DNA of 64,000 bases. Source: Acanthacorydalis orientalis. Its lineage: Eukaryota; Arthropoda; Insecta; Megaloptera; Corydalidae. The notes beneath the pieces are model-generated. The model was not told the origin of the DNA. It worked only from the letters and a program-made list of their open reading frames with translations, and made no database searches. Where the stretch lies: the NCBI GenBank assembly GCA_034766995.1, contig CM068313.1, forward strand, positions 7,957,961 through 8,021,960, given 5' to 3'. Below, piece after piece: positions 26,400 through 39,098 of this stretch. Each line of letters opens with the position of its first letter. Position 1 is the first letter of the stretch. A program made the position numbers and the translations under genes.

Positions 26400-26415
26400 A
26401 GAGAGAGAGAGAGAT
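26219..26415. repeat. compound (TA)n-(CA)n-(TA)n-(GA)n microsatellite
   Basis: A run of about 200 bp starts at the 3' end of the LINE remnant. RTE-type LINEs often end in short tandem repeats, so part of this tract may have come in with the element and then expanded. Confidence 0.95.
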
Positions 26416-26779
26416 TAATAAAAGTTACAAAAATATTAAACAATTAAAAAACATTCAATAATAAACTAATGATTCAACTTGTTATCTGATAATAAATCAT
26501 ATCTGCAACGTCACATTAAGTACTTTTTCCTTAATCGAGAACGTTTTTATGGTTAGTATGCATTGCATGATTCAGTTATCTTATTTGTTTTACTACACAC
26601 ATTACACATTTCTATATTTGTGTTAGTTTTATTTAAAACAGTGATCGCACTCAATTAGAAAATGAAATGTAATTGTGTGAATTTAGGACTGAAATTCGAA
26701 TAAAAATGGAAACTTATAAAACATTATATTTGTCAGGTTTGGCTGAAAATTGTTGTACCAGAATAAAAGATGTTATGGA
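26416..26779. other. gene-free AT-rich stretch
   Basis: I see nothing recognisable. Confidence 0.5.
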
Positions 26780-27075
26780 TAGATAACTTTATAAATACAT
26801 TTTTCACTAAACGTATAATTTTTCTCATCATTACTATTCACTAATTGATAATTGATTCTTTCACACGCATATTGCAACAGAAATGCTATCATTCTCGGAG
26901 TGCTGAAGAATAACAAAATATTCTATGGCTTAAAGCTCTGAGAATTATAGTGTCATCATCGAAATGCGCATAAATAACAATCAGAAATGATGAATAATTA
27001 TTTATGGAACATGTTTGATTACATTTTTTGTGTTTTGTGGAGAGAATAAAAAATTTTTTTATGAAATTGGTAAGC
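26780..27075. mobile_element. foldback element (family E), two inverted arms
   Basis: The left arm (26,780-26,910) carries the markers in reverse: tttttcactaaacg, cactaattgataattgattc, cacgcatattgcaac, gctatcattctcggagtgct. The right arm (26,915-27,075) carries them forward: aaagctctgagaattatagt, gtcatcatcgaaatgcgcat, aatcagaaatgatgaata, tggaacatgtttgattacat, tttgtgttttgtggagaga. The two arms face each other around about 25 bp, the layout expected of a foldback or long-TIR MITE. There is no coding capacity. Confidence 0.65.
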
Positions 27076-27900
27076 GACTAAAACACTAACATAATATCTG
27101 AAGAATTTCCAACCAATATACTTTTATACTAAATGTGAGGCTTGTATATGGTTTAATATTTGAAATAATCATAAGTATATAATTAAATATACGTTTCATA
27201 CAACTATTATTTTTTTATTCAGCCTTAATAATTATTTATGTTCTTCCTCTTGGTAATTCTTATTTGTGAAAATAATTTGAGAACAAGATGTGTCTACAAT
27301 AAATTCAATATGTGAAAATCCGATTTTTTTTCTAGTTTCGTTTTCTGAGAATAATGAAATTGAGCTAGAAATACGAACGAAATTGATCAATAACTTGCTC
27401 AATTAATAATTAATTGTTGAACATTTTTGATCAGATTTTTTTTATAATTTATGAGACGAGTTAGAAACCTATTTCTGAAACAGAATTCAGATAGAGTACA
27501 AAAACTATATGATTATAATTTATCAATTTTGAAAATACGGGTTTTATTTTAATTCCGTTCGAAAATTTTCTATGAATATTTTATGAGTATTTTCATTCTA
27601 TTTGAAAGAATAAATTATTAATTCCACTTTTCTCTAATAACCTGATCAAAAATCATAATTTATAAAAACAAAAATACACTTTTATTTCGAGTTCTGTTCA
27701 AAACTACCTAATTCCTATAATTATTTATAAACAGATATACATATTTTTTTATTATTGATATAAAAATATCCGTTAATGTTACAATAAACATGTTTATTAC
27801 TCTATACAAGTTTACAATTTTACATAGAGAACGTAACTCCTCATTCGTTACTTTATTTATACACGTTACGTACTCTCATTGAAACACATAAATCTCGTAC
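27076..27900. other. AT-rich stretch with a family E fragment
   Basis: About 27,395-27,500 matches the distal part of family E (attaattgttgaacatttttg, atcagattttttttata). Nothing else is seen. Confidence 0.45.
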
Positions 27901-28235
27901 GTGGAATTAGTGATAATAAAATTTAAATAAACTGAAAGGCAGCGGTAGAGTTCCATTCTGAAAACCGTATCGAATCATGAATGGCGTTCGAGAGACCACT
28001 GAAACGATGACAATACGACGACGAGGAATCCGTGCCCGTTATTGACATTGTCAAAGTTGCCGCTTTTTGGCAACAAACAAGGACAGATGTACACGAAAAT
28101 TGAGTAACAAAACGTTGTATGTGTATGTGTCGGTGTGTGTGTTTTTTCGGAGCTTTTAAGGTACACTCACGGGTGTGGATAATCAAGAAAAATGTATGGT
28201 GAAAATCAGATTATAAAATGCTTGCATACATAGAG

Positions 28236-28280
<45 letters not shown>

Positions 28281-28560
28281 TGTGTGTGTGTATCTATATA
28301 GATGTAGATAAAATGACGTCTGTCATAGTATGGATAGAATAGAGAAAGAGATACAGAAATAAAAGACAGATAATATACACACTATTATATTAGGCTAACG
28401 TATTGTGCTAGAGAAAGGACAAGAAGGAGATGGCAAGATGCGCGTACGAGATACAAGTTTTAATGTTGTGGCTTGTGGGTGTAGCTGAAGAATAGACATT
28501 TTCAAGTTCATTCTCTGGTTAGGTCAGGAACTAAAGAAGTAGACGAAAAAACGAATTCTT
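27901..28560. other. GC-richer island, possible regulatory DNA
   Basis: CpG-containing, less AT-biased sequence at 27,930-28,170 and 28,300-28,560, interrupted by a (TA)n tract at 28,240-28,277. No supported exon or splice site. Confidence 0.3.
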
Positions 28561-28663
28561 ATGACGTATTCAGTTCGTTTATTTCGCTGTGTTTGTTCGC
28601 TGAATGAGTTCTATCGTTTAATGATAGATAAATGCAACATACATACATACATACATATATATA

Positions 28664-28703
<40 letters not shown>

Positions 28704-29630
28704 GTATACGTGTGTGTACACGTATGCGTATGTCGTTATACGACATCCGTTGTATAATACGTTTAACGACTCGTTAAGATTGAATCTAAAACTGAACGCA
28801 ATTATATTCGTAGATGTTATTGAGTGTATGGAATAAAATGTATATAATTACATGTATGTGGGTGTTTTATGTAGGATGAAATATTTGTTGCGGAATGGAA
28901 GCTAGTCATTAATTTTAATTAATGATTCAAATCTAATCACATTTAAATATATGAAGCCACATTTTAATAGAGAAGCAAATAACAAATATGGAGATGATTT
29001 GGAAATAGGTGTAAATGTGTATATTTTATATAGTTGGAATCTAATGTATTTATAGGAAATCAATGTATACATTATAAAACTGAAGATATGAAAATTTAAT
29101 TTAAATTCTTTTATTCAATGGTTTTGACTACAAGTAATTTTCTGTTTATTTTAATTGAAAACAAATCAGTTTTAAATATTTGTTATGTATGATTATTTTC
29201 TGTATCTGTTAATTATGATTGTTGTGCAAAACCTGGCGGATACGTATGAATTAATTTCTTAAATTATACAATTATAATAAAATGAATGAATGAGTGTTCA
29301 GTCTTCATAGAAGTGCTCGTGCCTAGAATTCGCTGCATTATTCGCTCGTGCTTGGAATTCACTGCATTATTTTATGTTAAAACAAATATTTTCTTCAGTG
29401 AAATCCTTTAAGTAAATACTGAAGATGTAAATGACTAAAAAATAGATTTATTGGAAACTCTTTCAACGGATTTGTGTCCTAACTAGAGACAACTACTCAC
29501 AGTTATTATTGACAGGAAAGACTATGTGAACATTTAATAAATCGTTTTTCTCGATAACAGTTAATATTCTGCAATATTATAAGAGTTTTAATAAAAGAAA
29601 AACAGAAAATCAAAATAAAAAAATAAATAT
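28561..29630. other. gene-free stretch
   Basis: A compound (CATA)n-(TA)n tract lies at about 28,637-28,700, followed by alternating acgtatacgtgtgtgtacac. Near 29,310-29,370 the phrase gctcgtgcctagaattcgct is repeated imperfectly. There is no gene. Confidence 0.5.
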
Positions 29631-30131
29631 TAGATTGGTAGGAAAATAAATGCGGTTTTTGTTTTTTTGAATTCTAACCTTAATTTTTTTAATGAAAGTG
29701 TCACTTCATCGTGTTCATGTTAATATCATTTTAAAGTACATTTTTCGGTAACATCTACTTTGGTTTTATTACTAATTTTTGGTTCAAATTGGGCTATTGA
29801 ATTAAAGATGGAAAAAATTCAAATAAGAGCAATTTTTTGTATGAGTTCAAAACGGATAGTAAAGCAACCGAAACTGGTCGTAAACTAAACGAAGTTTTTG
29901 GTATGGGTACTGTTAAGGAACGTACGGTGCAATGGTGGTTCCAAAAATTCCGTGCTGGGGACGAGAGCCTTGAAGATGAAGAAGGTCGTAGGCGTCCTTC
30001 TTCAATTCATAACGACCAACTGAAGGCGTTAGTTAAATCAAAGCCACGCATAACGTATACAAAAATACATATACAAAAATGTATATGAATTTGAAGGTCA
30101 TTAACTGCAATTATTTTTCTACCAACCTAAT
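29631..30131 (+). mobile_element. mariner family B, internally deleted copy
   Basis: The inverted ends are tagattggtaggaaaataaa and ttatttttctaccaacctaa. The plus strand is open for 83 codons from about 29,840: FKTDSKATETGRKLNEVFGM, GTVKERTVQWWFQKFRAGDE, SLEDEEGRRRPSSIHNDQLK. This is the best preserved mariner helix-turn-helix domain in the window. It stops right after KPRITY, then passes into tgtatatgaatttgaaggtc and the right end, so the DDE domain is deleted at about the same place as in the 17.7 kb copy. Confidence 0.88.
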
Positions 30132-30574
30132 ATAAAGAATTATTTTTAAAATTATACTCTCTATCCTTTAATATTTTAGTTGACACTTTGATATTCTAAA
30201 CAAGCCTACATTTCATATTGGCAGTCTTCGTCCTTTTAGATCAACCTAAATATCTGCTCTACACTAGTAGTTTTGACACTTTTATCTTCAGATAGATATT
30301 TTAAAAACTTGCCTATAAATATTAGGATTCTAACATCTATTTGAAGATTATTAATAGTGACTAGCAGAAATTCAATCATTTAAAAGGAAAAAGACTACTA
30401 TGGTAACATATCAACAGGATCACAGTTATAAAACCATTTAATTATAATTTTATTTCTACATAAAAGTAGATAAAACGCTAAAACTGAAATAAAAAGAAAC
30501 GAGAACATATTATCGCTTAATAAATAAATTGCATTTACAGTTTAAGCACTGACACCAAATTCAGATTCATAAAT
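30132..30574. other. gene-free AT-rich stretch
   Basis: I see nothing recognisable. Confidence 0.5.
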
Positions 30575-30870
30575 GAATCGCATCATAAAATTTTCTATGA
30601 CTGTGCATTATAAATGACATCATCATCATTGAAATGTGTATAAATCAAATCAAAATGAACCATAAATAGTTGTAAATAATTCGATACGAAAAAATGTGGT
30701 GTATGGGAGGTCACTCACTTGTGAGAAATTATATTTTACTAAATGAATTATTTTTTCACTCCACAAACTATATTTTTTTTATTAATAATGTTCAATTATT
30801 GATCATGTTTGATCGTTGCTTATATGAATTTCGATGACGATTTAATTACATTCAGAGCGTAAAAAAATAG
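30575..30870. mobile_element. foldback repeat (family E), arms tail to tail
   Basis: A forward arm (30,575-30,740: aaatgacatcatcatcattg, aaatgtgtataaatcaaatc, aaaatgtggtgtatggga) is followed by a reverse arm (30,740-30,870: tttttcactccacaaact, atgttcaattattgatcatg, gaatttcgatgacgatttaa, cattcagagcgt). Here the distal ends meet, unlike at 26.8 kb, so this may be two elements. Confidence 0.55.
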
Positions 30871-31168
30871 AAAAATTGATAAATATAGTAAACTTACCCT
30901 CAGTATCAAAACTTTATTATGAAAAAAAATATAATTCTGGTGTTTAAAATATTAAGTATGGTAACTTGATCTAACCTGTGTTAAATTAAAAAAAAATACT
31001 ATAAATCTACGAAATGTATAATCATTTTTATTACTTAAAAGTATATAAAATTAATATAATGCAAATATATTAAAGTTTATGACTTAAATTCTCGTAACTC
31101 ATTTGTATCAGTTTATTATTAAAAATCAGATATCTATTGGAAAAAAAAACTCAATAAATAAATCTTTT
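30871..31168. other. gene-free AT-rich stretch
   Basis: I see nothing recognisable. Confidence 0.5.
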
Positions 31169-31335
31169 ATTAGGTGTAAAAATTAATTCTGTTCCTTTAA
31201 ATTGAATCAATCATAATTCTGTTTTAAATCATCAAAATTTCTCTTCGTGTTAAGACATAATCTCACAAAACAGTAGTGAACACAATGGCGTTTGAAAAGT
31301 AGCATATTATACATTACATACTTTTCGTACTACAC
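31169..31335 (+). mobile_element. mariner family A 5' end fragment
   Basis: The stretch taggtgtaaaaattaattct, then aattgaatcaatcataattc and acagtagtgaacacaatggc, matches the 5' terminal repeat and the start-codon region of the other family A copies. It is cut off after about 165 bp, where a family E repeat begins. Confidence 0.75.
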
Positions 31336-31339
31336 TTGA

Positions 31340-31570
31340 AAAGAAATGAATTCCAGTTGAATATTTCACTCAATCCACAAATCACAAAAAATATTTCTAA
31401 TCGAAATTTCTATTGAATATTTTTTTTTCTATTTCAACGCTCTGAGAATGACAGCATTGGCATTGAAATGCTGACAAGAAAGAATGAAAAATCATCAATT
31501 TTTGAACATTTTTGATATGTTTTTAAGTATATAACTTAAAAGGAAATTTCAATTATAAAAATGAAATGAG
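31340..31570. mobile_element. foldback repeat (family E), partial arms
   Basis: A short reverse arm (tttcactcaatccacaaatc) is followed by a forward arm from 31,436: caacgctctgagaatgacag, cattggcattgaaatgctga, atcatcaatttttgaacatt. Confidence 0.55.
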
Positions 31571-32036
31571 TCTGTAGCAGAGAATTATATTGTGACATGT
31601 GTTATTTACTCAATATACATATTTTACACTGTTTTGTATGTAATAAAACCTAGTTTAATGAAACAAATGTATAAAGGCAGTGTAATTTGTTGATATAAAG
31701 TATAAAATATATTATTTCATGATAAAAAAAAAAACAAATTTCTCTTCACTGACTACTTCAATGAGCTTTGTTAAATGTTGATTCATGTAGAAGACAATAA
31801 GACAATATAAACTTGTACAAGTACCATTAAAAATACTCATGAAAGAAAATATGAAAATATAAAATAAGAAACGTACACAAAACAAACGTTACAGTTATAC
31901 CGTGTCGATACTGCTACGATATGGCTCTCAGAACAAGGTATAAATTGTTATTAGAAACATGAGACTCTTCCAGTATCTCTAATTTCCTTTTTAAATAATT
32001 GAGTTACGTGAAAGCAGGTCGCTTCGCGTTTATATA

Positions 32037-32102
<66 letters not shown>

Positions 32103-32110
32103 TATATAAT
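31571..32110. other. gene-free stretch with (TA)n tract
   Basis: A (TA)n tract with tgtgtata variants lies at 32,031-32,108. Nothing else is recognised. Confidence 0.5.
32031..32108. repeat. (TA)n microsatellite with TGTGTATA variants
   Basis: TA runs broken by tgtgtata and one tatgtata unit. Confidence 0.95.
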
Positions 32111-32164
32111 GTCTATATCGATATTGATTTTTAAGTGTATTCACTTAAAAGCATTAAGAGACGA

Positions 32165-32397
32165 ACACTATCAATGATTCATTAGCCGTTTGACCGATCC
32201 ACATTAAACGGAACAAACACGTGTTCGCCATTCTTGTGCGCTCGTTCCATGCGTGTGTACACTTTTTGCCCCTGAATATCTGTAATGAGAGGGCACCGTG
32301 TCGTCTTTCGAATCACATGGTACAAAAATAGAATCGTGCTTTCATTTTAAGATCATCTGTGTTTTTTGTTTTCATGTAACAGTAGTGTGTTTGACAG
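32165..32397 (+). other. possible untranslated first exon
   Basis: A GC-richer stretch ends agtgtgtttgacag followed by gtaaaataa at 32,398, a fair splice donor. It has no long reading frame. Its start is not defined. The call rests on composition and one donor only. Confidence 0.22.
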
Positions 32398-32791
32398 GTA
32401 AAATAATTACTAGAATAGAACTTAGGAAAAACGATTCGGCGGAGTTAATTAAGGTATTTTATTAATGGGAATACGTTTTATTTATAAACGAATATAGAAT
32501 AAGTCAAGCATCTTTTTTGGTTCTTTATTAAGCTCACTGTATGACATTACTGCATATAACTAATACTGTTTTTCTATTTGGAAAGACACTGAAAATAATT
32601 TTTTAAAAAAAGTTGTATTTTTTATCTAAATTTAATTCAATTCGATGTTAAAATTGAACTATTTTTTATAATATTGATATTTTATACAGAATAGATAATT
32701 TTAAAATTCTGGCGACTAAATAAAAAATAAGATTTGAAAAGTTAAGGTTTTAAGTAATAAAAACGCATTAAATAAAAATCATATCTATCTA

Positions 32792-32831
<40 letters not shown>

Positions 32832-33528
32832 TCACAAAAAAATATTTCTGATGATGATCAAGAATCATTTATCGAATATTTTTGATGAGAACAAAAATTT
32901 AAATTCACTTGTGAGGTGAAAAACGAATTTATTTATCAAAGTAAATTTAGCTGCTTTATTACAAATTTATTGTGACTAAGAATCTTTTACGAATAATAAT
33001 AAACTAGTAGCTATTAATAATTAAAAATTCTATCTCTACTTAAATAAAAAACATGAAACTAACTAATTAACAATTAACTCTAACATTCTTTCTTACATTT
33101 TCTATAAAATGGCTATGTTAAGACGAAAAATTAAAATAAAACTAACATAAACTTCAAAAACCAAAGTGCCTATAAAATATATAATTTTTTGTGTACATTA
33201 TATTTATTATTTGTGTAAAATTTATAATTTAACAAATGTGTACCAACGTTAATACTACTGTAATTATAAATGTATAGTTTTATTCTTATGGCCCCATAAA
33301 TTGGAAATCTCTTTTTAAAAAAATATATATTTAATGACTATTTTTCTATTCTCATATTTTAAATTTTACTGTATAAAAACGAACGAATTCGTTGAGATAA
33401 TTTAAGGTAATTGATGCTTAAACATAGCATGTAATTATATAGGACAATGCTTTTTTAAATAAAGTTGTATTCTTTTTTTAGAACATTTGACAAATGCTCA
33501 CTCACACACTTTTATTTCTATGTCTGGT

Positions 33529-33602
<74 letters not shown>

Positions 33603-33640
33603 GTATATAAACTAAGTAGTTAAGTAAAATGGAGTAATAA
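32398..33640. other. gene-free AT-rich stretch
   Basis: (TA)n tracts lie at 32,787-32,828 and 33,531-33,608. A weak family E fragment lies at about 32,845-32,960 (tcgaatatttttgatgagaa, cttgtgaggtgaaaaacg). Confidence 0.5.
33531..33608. repeat. (TA)n-(TATG)n microsatellite
   Basis: About 30 TA units followed by tgtatgtatgtatg. Confidence 0.95.
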
Positions 33641-34320
33641 AAGTGGAAATTGCTTCTTCTGCAGACACTTGTCAACTTATTACACGAAAAATGTCAGCGT
33701 ACACAAGAAAAACTCGGTTGTAGCTCACCTAACAGACTTTCAGCAACGGTGTACGGAGACCAAAATTAAAAAATAATTTCAAACAATTTAATATTCCATT
33801 TTCACGATGTCGACTTTATTAACTTATCCTTTTATTTTTTCGTTGCATCACTTCGTTCGTAACTCGTGCGAAATTATGAAAGTTTCGTAGCGAAGGTGAA
33901 CCCTATATTTTTCTTTACTCTGCGTGGAAACGGAAGTTAACGACCTGGACACACCGGAAATATTGTTCGAGTGAATTGAATGAAACGAACGAAAAATTAC
34001 CACTTGTGTTGTCTTTACCGCGCGTTTATTTTTTTATTACGACTGTTAATAATCTTTGTATTGTATGAGAGTACAGAAGAGTTCAAGAAACTTTCAGTGA
34101 TGCGCCTACAAGATATATCTCTCTACTTGATTTCTTTATATTGGGAGAAATAGTTCCTTTTTTCTGTTTTTCGTTATACAGTTTGATACGCTGTTAAAAC
34201 GTATTTATCTTTATTGTTTTTTGTACACTTCAGCATTTATCGTGTTTTTTAGTCACGTATAAAAACGATTGTGATAAAACAGTTGTGTTTTCCAAATTTA
34301 TTTGCTACTATCTGCACTTT
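33641..34320. other. GC-richer island, possible regulatory DNA
   Basis: The base composition shifts towards GC from about 33,650 to 34,110, with CpG-containing words such as ttcgttcgtaactcgtgcg. No reading frame, splice site or RNA fold is supported. Confidence 0.28.
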
Positions 34321-34323
34321 TAC

Positions 34324-34359
<36 letters not shown>

Positions 34360-34726
34360 GAATGAAATGAAAAAAGAAACAGAGACGGCAGTAACTGCAA
34401 AAGAATGATACTTCGTATTAGTTTATGTTTACACTAAGACGTAAATGGTTTTTATCGCCTTCTACGTGGTCATTCTTTTAACTTATTGCGCTTAATTCAG
34501 CAATAATGTCATTTTCGAAAATATTTATGAAACAATTTTCTTAAAATATTCTTTTGTAATGCGACCGTTTTCTTTTAATGGTCTTAAAATGAATAACATG
34601 TGAAGTTCTTCTCGAAGTCACTTGGAAACGTGAGACATGTAACTAATTCTGTACTCGATACAAAGTTGAAATCCATTATTCCATTTTATATAAAAACATA
34701 TGTTAACATGTACCTTTATCTATCTA

Positions 34727-34788
<62 letters not shown>

Positions 34789-36000
34789 TACATATATACA
34801 TATATACATATATATATATGCTTTAAAACTGTTCTTCTCTTAGATAAGAAATATATTTTGAATTTTCTAAAATCATAGAAAATATTAAATAAAACATTTT
34901 TTTTAGATATTTTACAAATAAAGAATTTAATTAACATTTACCTATTTTTTTTAATTCTTTTTAGTAAAAATTCAAAAAAGTAGAATAAAAATAGTGTTTA
35001 TATACTTTAAAATGGAAAAGAATGAAAATGGAAAAATATTTTTATACTCCTAAATATTTGTTTTGAATAGAAAACATTAATAGTTTCTAATTAAAGTATT
35101 AATAATGTATTCAATTAATAATTTTTATAAAAATTTAAGAGACACAGACATTAACAATTTCCCATAAAATATCATTACACTAGAATTATTCATATTAATA
35201 AAGAAGAATACTAATAAATCATATGATTTAATCTGTGTTGTTGAAGAAATTATGTGTATAGAATTTATAATTTGTTTTCATTTCATAATGGATTTTAAAA
35301 TTAAATCGGTAATTACGATAGTGTTTAATAAGAAGAAACAGATGTAAATACCAAATGGGTGTTGAATAGTATAAAAATAACTTGGACTTTAATATTAAAG
35401 TAGTAAGTAAGTACTTGAATATTAAAGTAAAATAAGATTACAATATTAACAAAATTCAGTTGAACAAGTGATTAAAAGAAATATGTTTTTTGAGTGTTTT
35501 TTTTTGAATACAATAATTAGTAAATAAATGATATTAAACAGCAGAACAGTTGTACTGAGCTGAAAGTAATGGTGTTTTGTCATTTTTAAAGAGAAAAAAC
35601 ATCAAAATATCTAGATTAAAAAATGAGAAATGGTTAAAAGAAATTATAGTACAATATAAAAATAATTCAAATATTTAAGAATTCAAATTTAATTAAAATG
35701 AATCTAAATGATAAAAATAAAATAAAAATTTATTGACAAACTCTTTTCAAAATATTAAAGGTACAAAATTTTTATACATTTATCACAATTCATTTAAAGA
35801 AAAATAATTTAAATAGTAAATGTATTCTTCTCTTGACTGCTTTATAAAAGTTTTTAAATTAAATAAATTCTAAATACAGTATCTCAAAAATATTTCTAGA
35901 ACCAAAAAAAAAGTAAAGAAAAAACTTGTTTATCAATTTAAAAAAAACTCGTCAAAATGTATTCACATCAATTCATATGTATAGAATAAGTTCAATTCGG
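34321..36000. other. gene-free AT-rich stretch
   Basis: Microsatellites at 34,322-34,360 and 34,717-34,820 (TA runs with tacata variants). Nothing else. Confidence 0.55.
34717..34820. repeat. (CTAT)n-(TA)n-(TACATA)n microsatellite
   Basis: ctatctatcta leads into TA units and then into tacatatatacatata variants. Confidence 0.95.
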
Positions 36001-36310
36001 AAACGTCACTCGAAGATTAATGTATATATCGAAATCGTACGAATCCAGGAATAATTCGGCATCGATTCGCATTAAACCCACTGACCAAGTTCATAACACA
36101 TTATAAAGAAGTGTGTACAGTGTGTATAAACGATTCCGAATGTCTATTTTAATTACGACACAGTATATCTCGTTGGCCGCACGCCAGAATAATTATAATA
36201 TAAATTCGATCTCCTGTAACACTGTTCTTTTACATCATTTTATAAAATCCGTTTGGCAAAGGATCACAAACACACGCAGAAGAGTATATCAGCGTTAAAA
36301 TATGTATGTG
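36001..36310. other. moderately GC-richer stretch
   Basis: Slightly higher GC with CpGs. A 61-codon open frame at 36,113-36,298 has no known domain. Unassigned. Confidence 0.25.
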
Positions 36311-36413
36311 GATTTTCAGATCTCACGCACACGTTATAACCTCTTGCACCTTTACAGATTTCATGGAATTTGATTTAATTGGATTAATATGTGTTTTGAG
36401 AATTAACAATTTA

Positions 36414-36414
<1 letters not shown>

Positions 36415-36471
<57 letters not shown>

Positions 36472-36475
36472 ATAA
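36415..36475. repeat. compound (CT)n-(TA)n-(TG)n microsatellite
   Basis: CT, TA and TG runs directly abut. Confidence 0.95.
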
Positions 36476-37610
36476 TAGCTTTTTGACTACCAAGAAAAGA
36501 ATTCCATAAACACGTAGGATTTACTTTAAGTGGTGTTTACTGAAAAGAAAAAAAGCCACTCGTTCGTTCGTGATTCTTTGCTATTATTCTGTAGATTAGT
36601 TCCTGAAAAAAGTCCTTATTATTTCAAGATGTTCTTTTATTAACGTTTTTTTAATTTAAAAAGATTATTTCATTGACTTTTGTATCAGTTTTTTTTACAA
36701 TAATATCATTTGCTATATATAATAAAAAGTTAGATTTTATTAATAATCAAGTATCTCATTAAATATTAAAAAAGACAACTACTATTTATTCAAGTACACT
36801 TTTATATGTAATCCCTTTCTTTTTATTATGTCGTATACAAATGATCCAGTGATCATGCCATTCCCAATACTTATTCGTTCTCTGATTGGTTGATAATCGG
36901 TAACTCTGTTCTGATTGGTTGATATCAGTCACATGATATACGATTTCAATGTAAAACTAATAAGAAATAAATTCACTGAAGCATTAGAGTAAAAAAATTG
37001 TTACACGTTTAAAATTGTATTTTGTTATGTCAATTTTTATAAATTTCTCTAATAAAAATTTTACGACTTACATTTTACATCGATTATTTGTGTGTATAAT
37101 TCATTACTTTCTGTTATTTGTTAGGGAGAAGGAGAGTTAACGAGTGGAGGCGAATCCCCTCTGGGAGATAACGAGGGTGGTTGGGTGGTTATTATTATTT
37201 TTTTTTAAAAAAAAACTCATTTTAGACTGTTTTATTCATTTTCATATAATTCATAATAAATCAGTTCTTGCAAAATATGTATTTTAAATATATAGAAAAA
37301 TATTTCTTTGCTACTATATCGCGTTTCATTTTTTTCTTTGATAAATAGTTGATGAAAATATATTAAAAGATTGTCTATACTATTAAAAAATAATTAAATC
37401 TTCTTGTTTAAAATATAATTGTGATAGCATGACTAAATTCAGTTTTTCAAAAAAGTTTTTTCACTCCACGAAACACAAACATTCTTTTCTGATTAAAAAT
37501 ATTCAGTAAATCATTATTAGTCATATTAAATTGTTTCTTAAACACATTTCAAAGGTCATTATCTTCATAGCGTGATTGCCATTATCTTCAAGCCACAGTA
37601 AAAATTGTTT
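36476..37610. other. gene-free stretch with dispersed repeat and odd G-rich segment
   Basis: About 36,880-36,945 holds two copies of ctgattggttgat (inverted CCAAT boxes); the second part is the reverse complement of 184-215. About 37,125-37,190 is an isolated G-rich segment (gagggtggttgggtggtt). About 37,440-37,540 is a reverse family E fragment (ttttcactccacgaaacac). Confidence 0.45.
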
Positions 37611-37615
37611 TTATT

Positions 37616-38180
37616 ATGTTGATAGAAAAATAATTGCGTTTTATTACCTTCAAATTCATGTACATATGTTTTCTCTTTTTGATTTTCTTTGTTTTAAGTG
37701 GCTCAGAACTGTTAAACGACTAAAGTCTAACATTTATGCAAGCCATCGAATTGTTGTGCGTGGATCTGATTGAACTAACGCCTTTAGTTGGTCGTTATCA
37801 ACTAAAGAAGGACGCCGGAGTCTTGCTTCATTTTCAAAGCTCTCGTCCCCAGTAGAAAAATTTTAGGACCACCATTGCATCGTACATTCATTAACAGTAC
37901 CCACATCAAAAGCATCGTTTAATTTACGAGCAATTTCTGCTGCTTTACCAGCCGCTTTGAAATCATAAAAATGTTGCTCATATTTGCTCCTTTTTTATTT
38001 TTAATTCAATAGCCCAATAGAAAGCAAAATAATTAATAAAACCAAAGTCGATTTTACCAAAATACAGGCCGAAAATGCACTTTAAAATGATATTAACATG
38101 AACGATAAAATGACACTTCCATTGAAAAAAATTAAGGTTGAAGTTAGGAAACGAAAACCGAATTTATTTTCCTACCAGAT
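37616..38180 (-). mobile_element. mariner family B, internally deleted copy
   Basis: The left end, tgatagaaaaataattgcgt, and the right end, aatttattttcctaccagat, match the family B ends. On the minus strand the transposase start region is recognisable (equivalents of FKAAGKAAEIARKLNDAF and NDQLKALVQSDPRTTIR), with several stops. The DDE domain is missing, as in the other two copies. Confidence 0.8.
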
Positions 38181-38490
38181 TTTTGTGATAAAAAGTAGAT
38201 TACTGTTTTACTGTCATTACAATTAATTAGACTTGATTGTTTTCTTTCTTTAAAAAATATATATTCCGTTATAAAATATATAATGACATATTTTAAGTCA
38301 TTCAGGTTAGAACGTATTAGAGAAAATATTATTTTTAATAAAGAAAATATTATTTCTTCTATATTTTAAATCCTACTTATGCACATTTCAATTGTGATAA
38401 CATTATCCTTAGAGTACTAAAGTAAAGAGAGATTCTATTTACACTTTCAAATTAAGAAATTCATTTGTAAATTGAATTTTTTAATTCTAT

Positions 38491-38570
38491 TAGGTCGGTA
38501 CGAGAATAATAGCGATTTTGTTATGAATTCGAAGGTTATAAACCTCAGTTATTTTTCTACCGAACTAATA
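38491..38570. mobile_element. 80-bp miniature of mariner family B
   Basis: taggtcggtacgagaataat at the left and tatttttctaccgaactaat at the right are the two family B ends with only about 40 bp between them, including the subterminal words gaattcgaaggt. This is an extreme deletion derivative, lying about 310 bp from the larger copy. Confidence 0.75.
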
Positions 38571-39054
38571 AAAAGAATAATCTTAAAATTAAAAAAACAT
38601 TTGGAATGTATAACCTTTTGAGTACTTTTTCTGTCTAATTAATAATTACATTTTATCTAAACATATTCTTCTTATATATAAAAACCCACATTTATCGTCA
38701 CTTTGTCCACAGGGTAAAATGACCGGTATCTATGGTGACGAGAAATGTTTTTTTTATCAGCTCATAGGTTTCAAGTTTAATTCATTAAGTTTCTTTCTTA
38801 GGTATTTTTATGTTTAAATATATTACGTTTCAAAAACCAATAAACAGGTTTCTTTCTATTTTCCCGTCAATTCTGATGAGCTGTGTACCAGTTTTTAAAG
38901 AAAAGAAACCAAATATAACAGAATATGTACCTATTAATAAATATAAATGAATTTACAAAAATCAGACTATATAAGTTCAATCATATTTTTTAAAACAATA
39001 ACCTGAATTATAACTAAATAGAAATTAATTATAAAATAAACATTTTACATAAAC

Positions 39055-39098
<44 letters not shown>

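Noticed and set aside
26925..26975. Hammerhead ribozyme in the family E repeat (CTGAGGA ... CGAAA words look like the catalytic core)
   Set aside because: CTGAGGA and GAAA are spaced about right, but stem II does not close consistently between copies. Several copies have CTGAGAA or TTGAGGA, and no cleavage-site helix is evident. A covariance-model search would decide.
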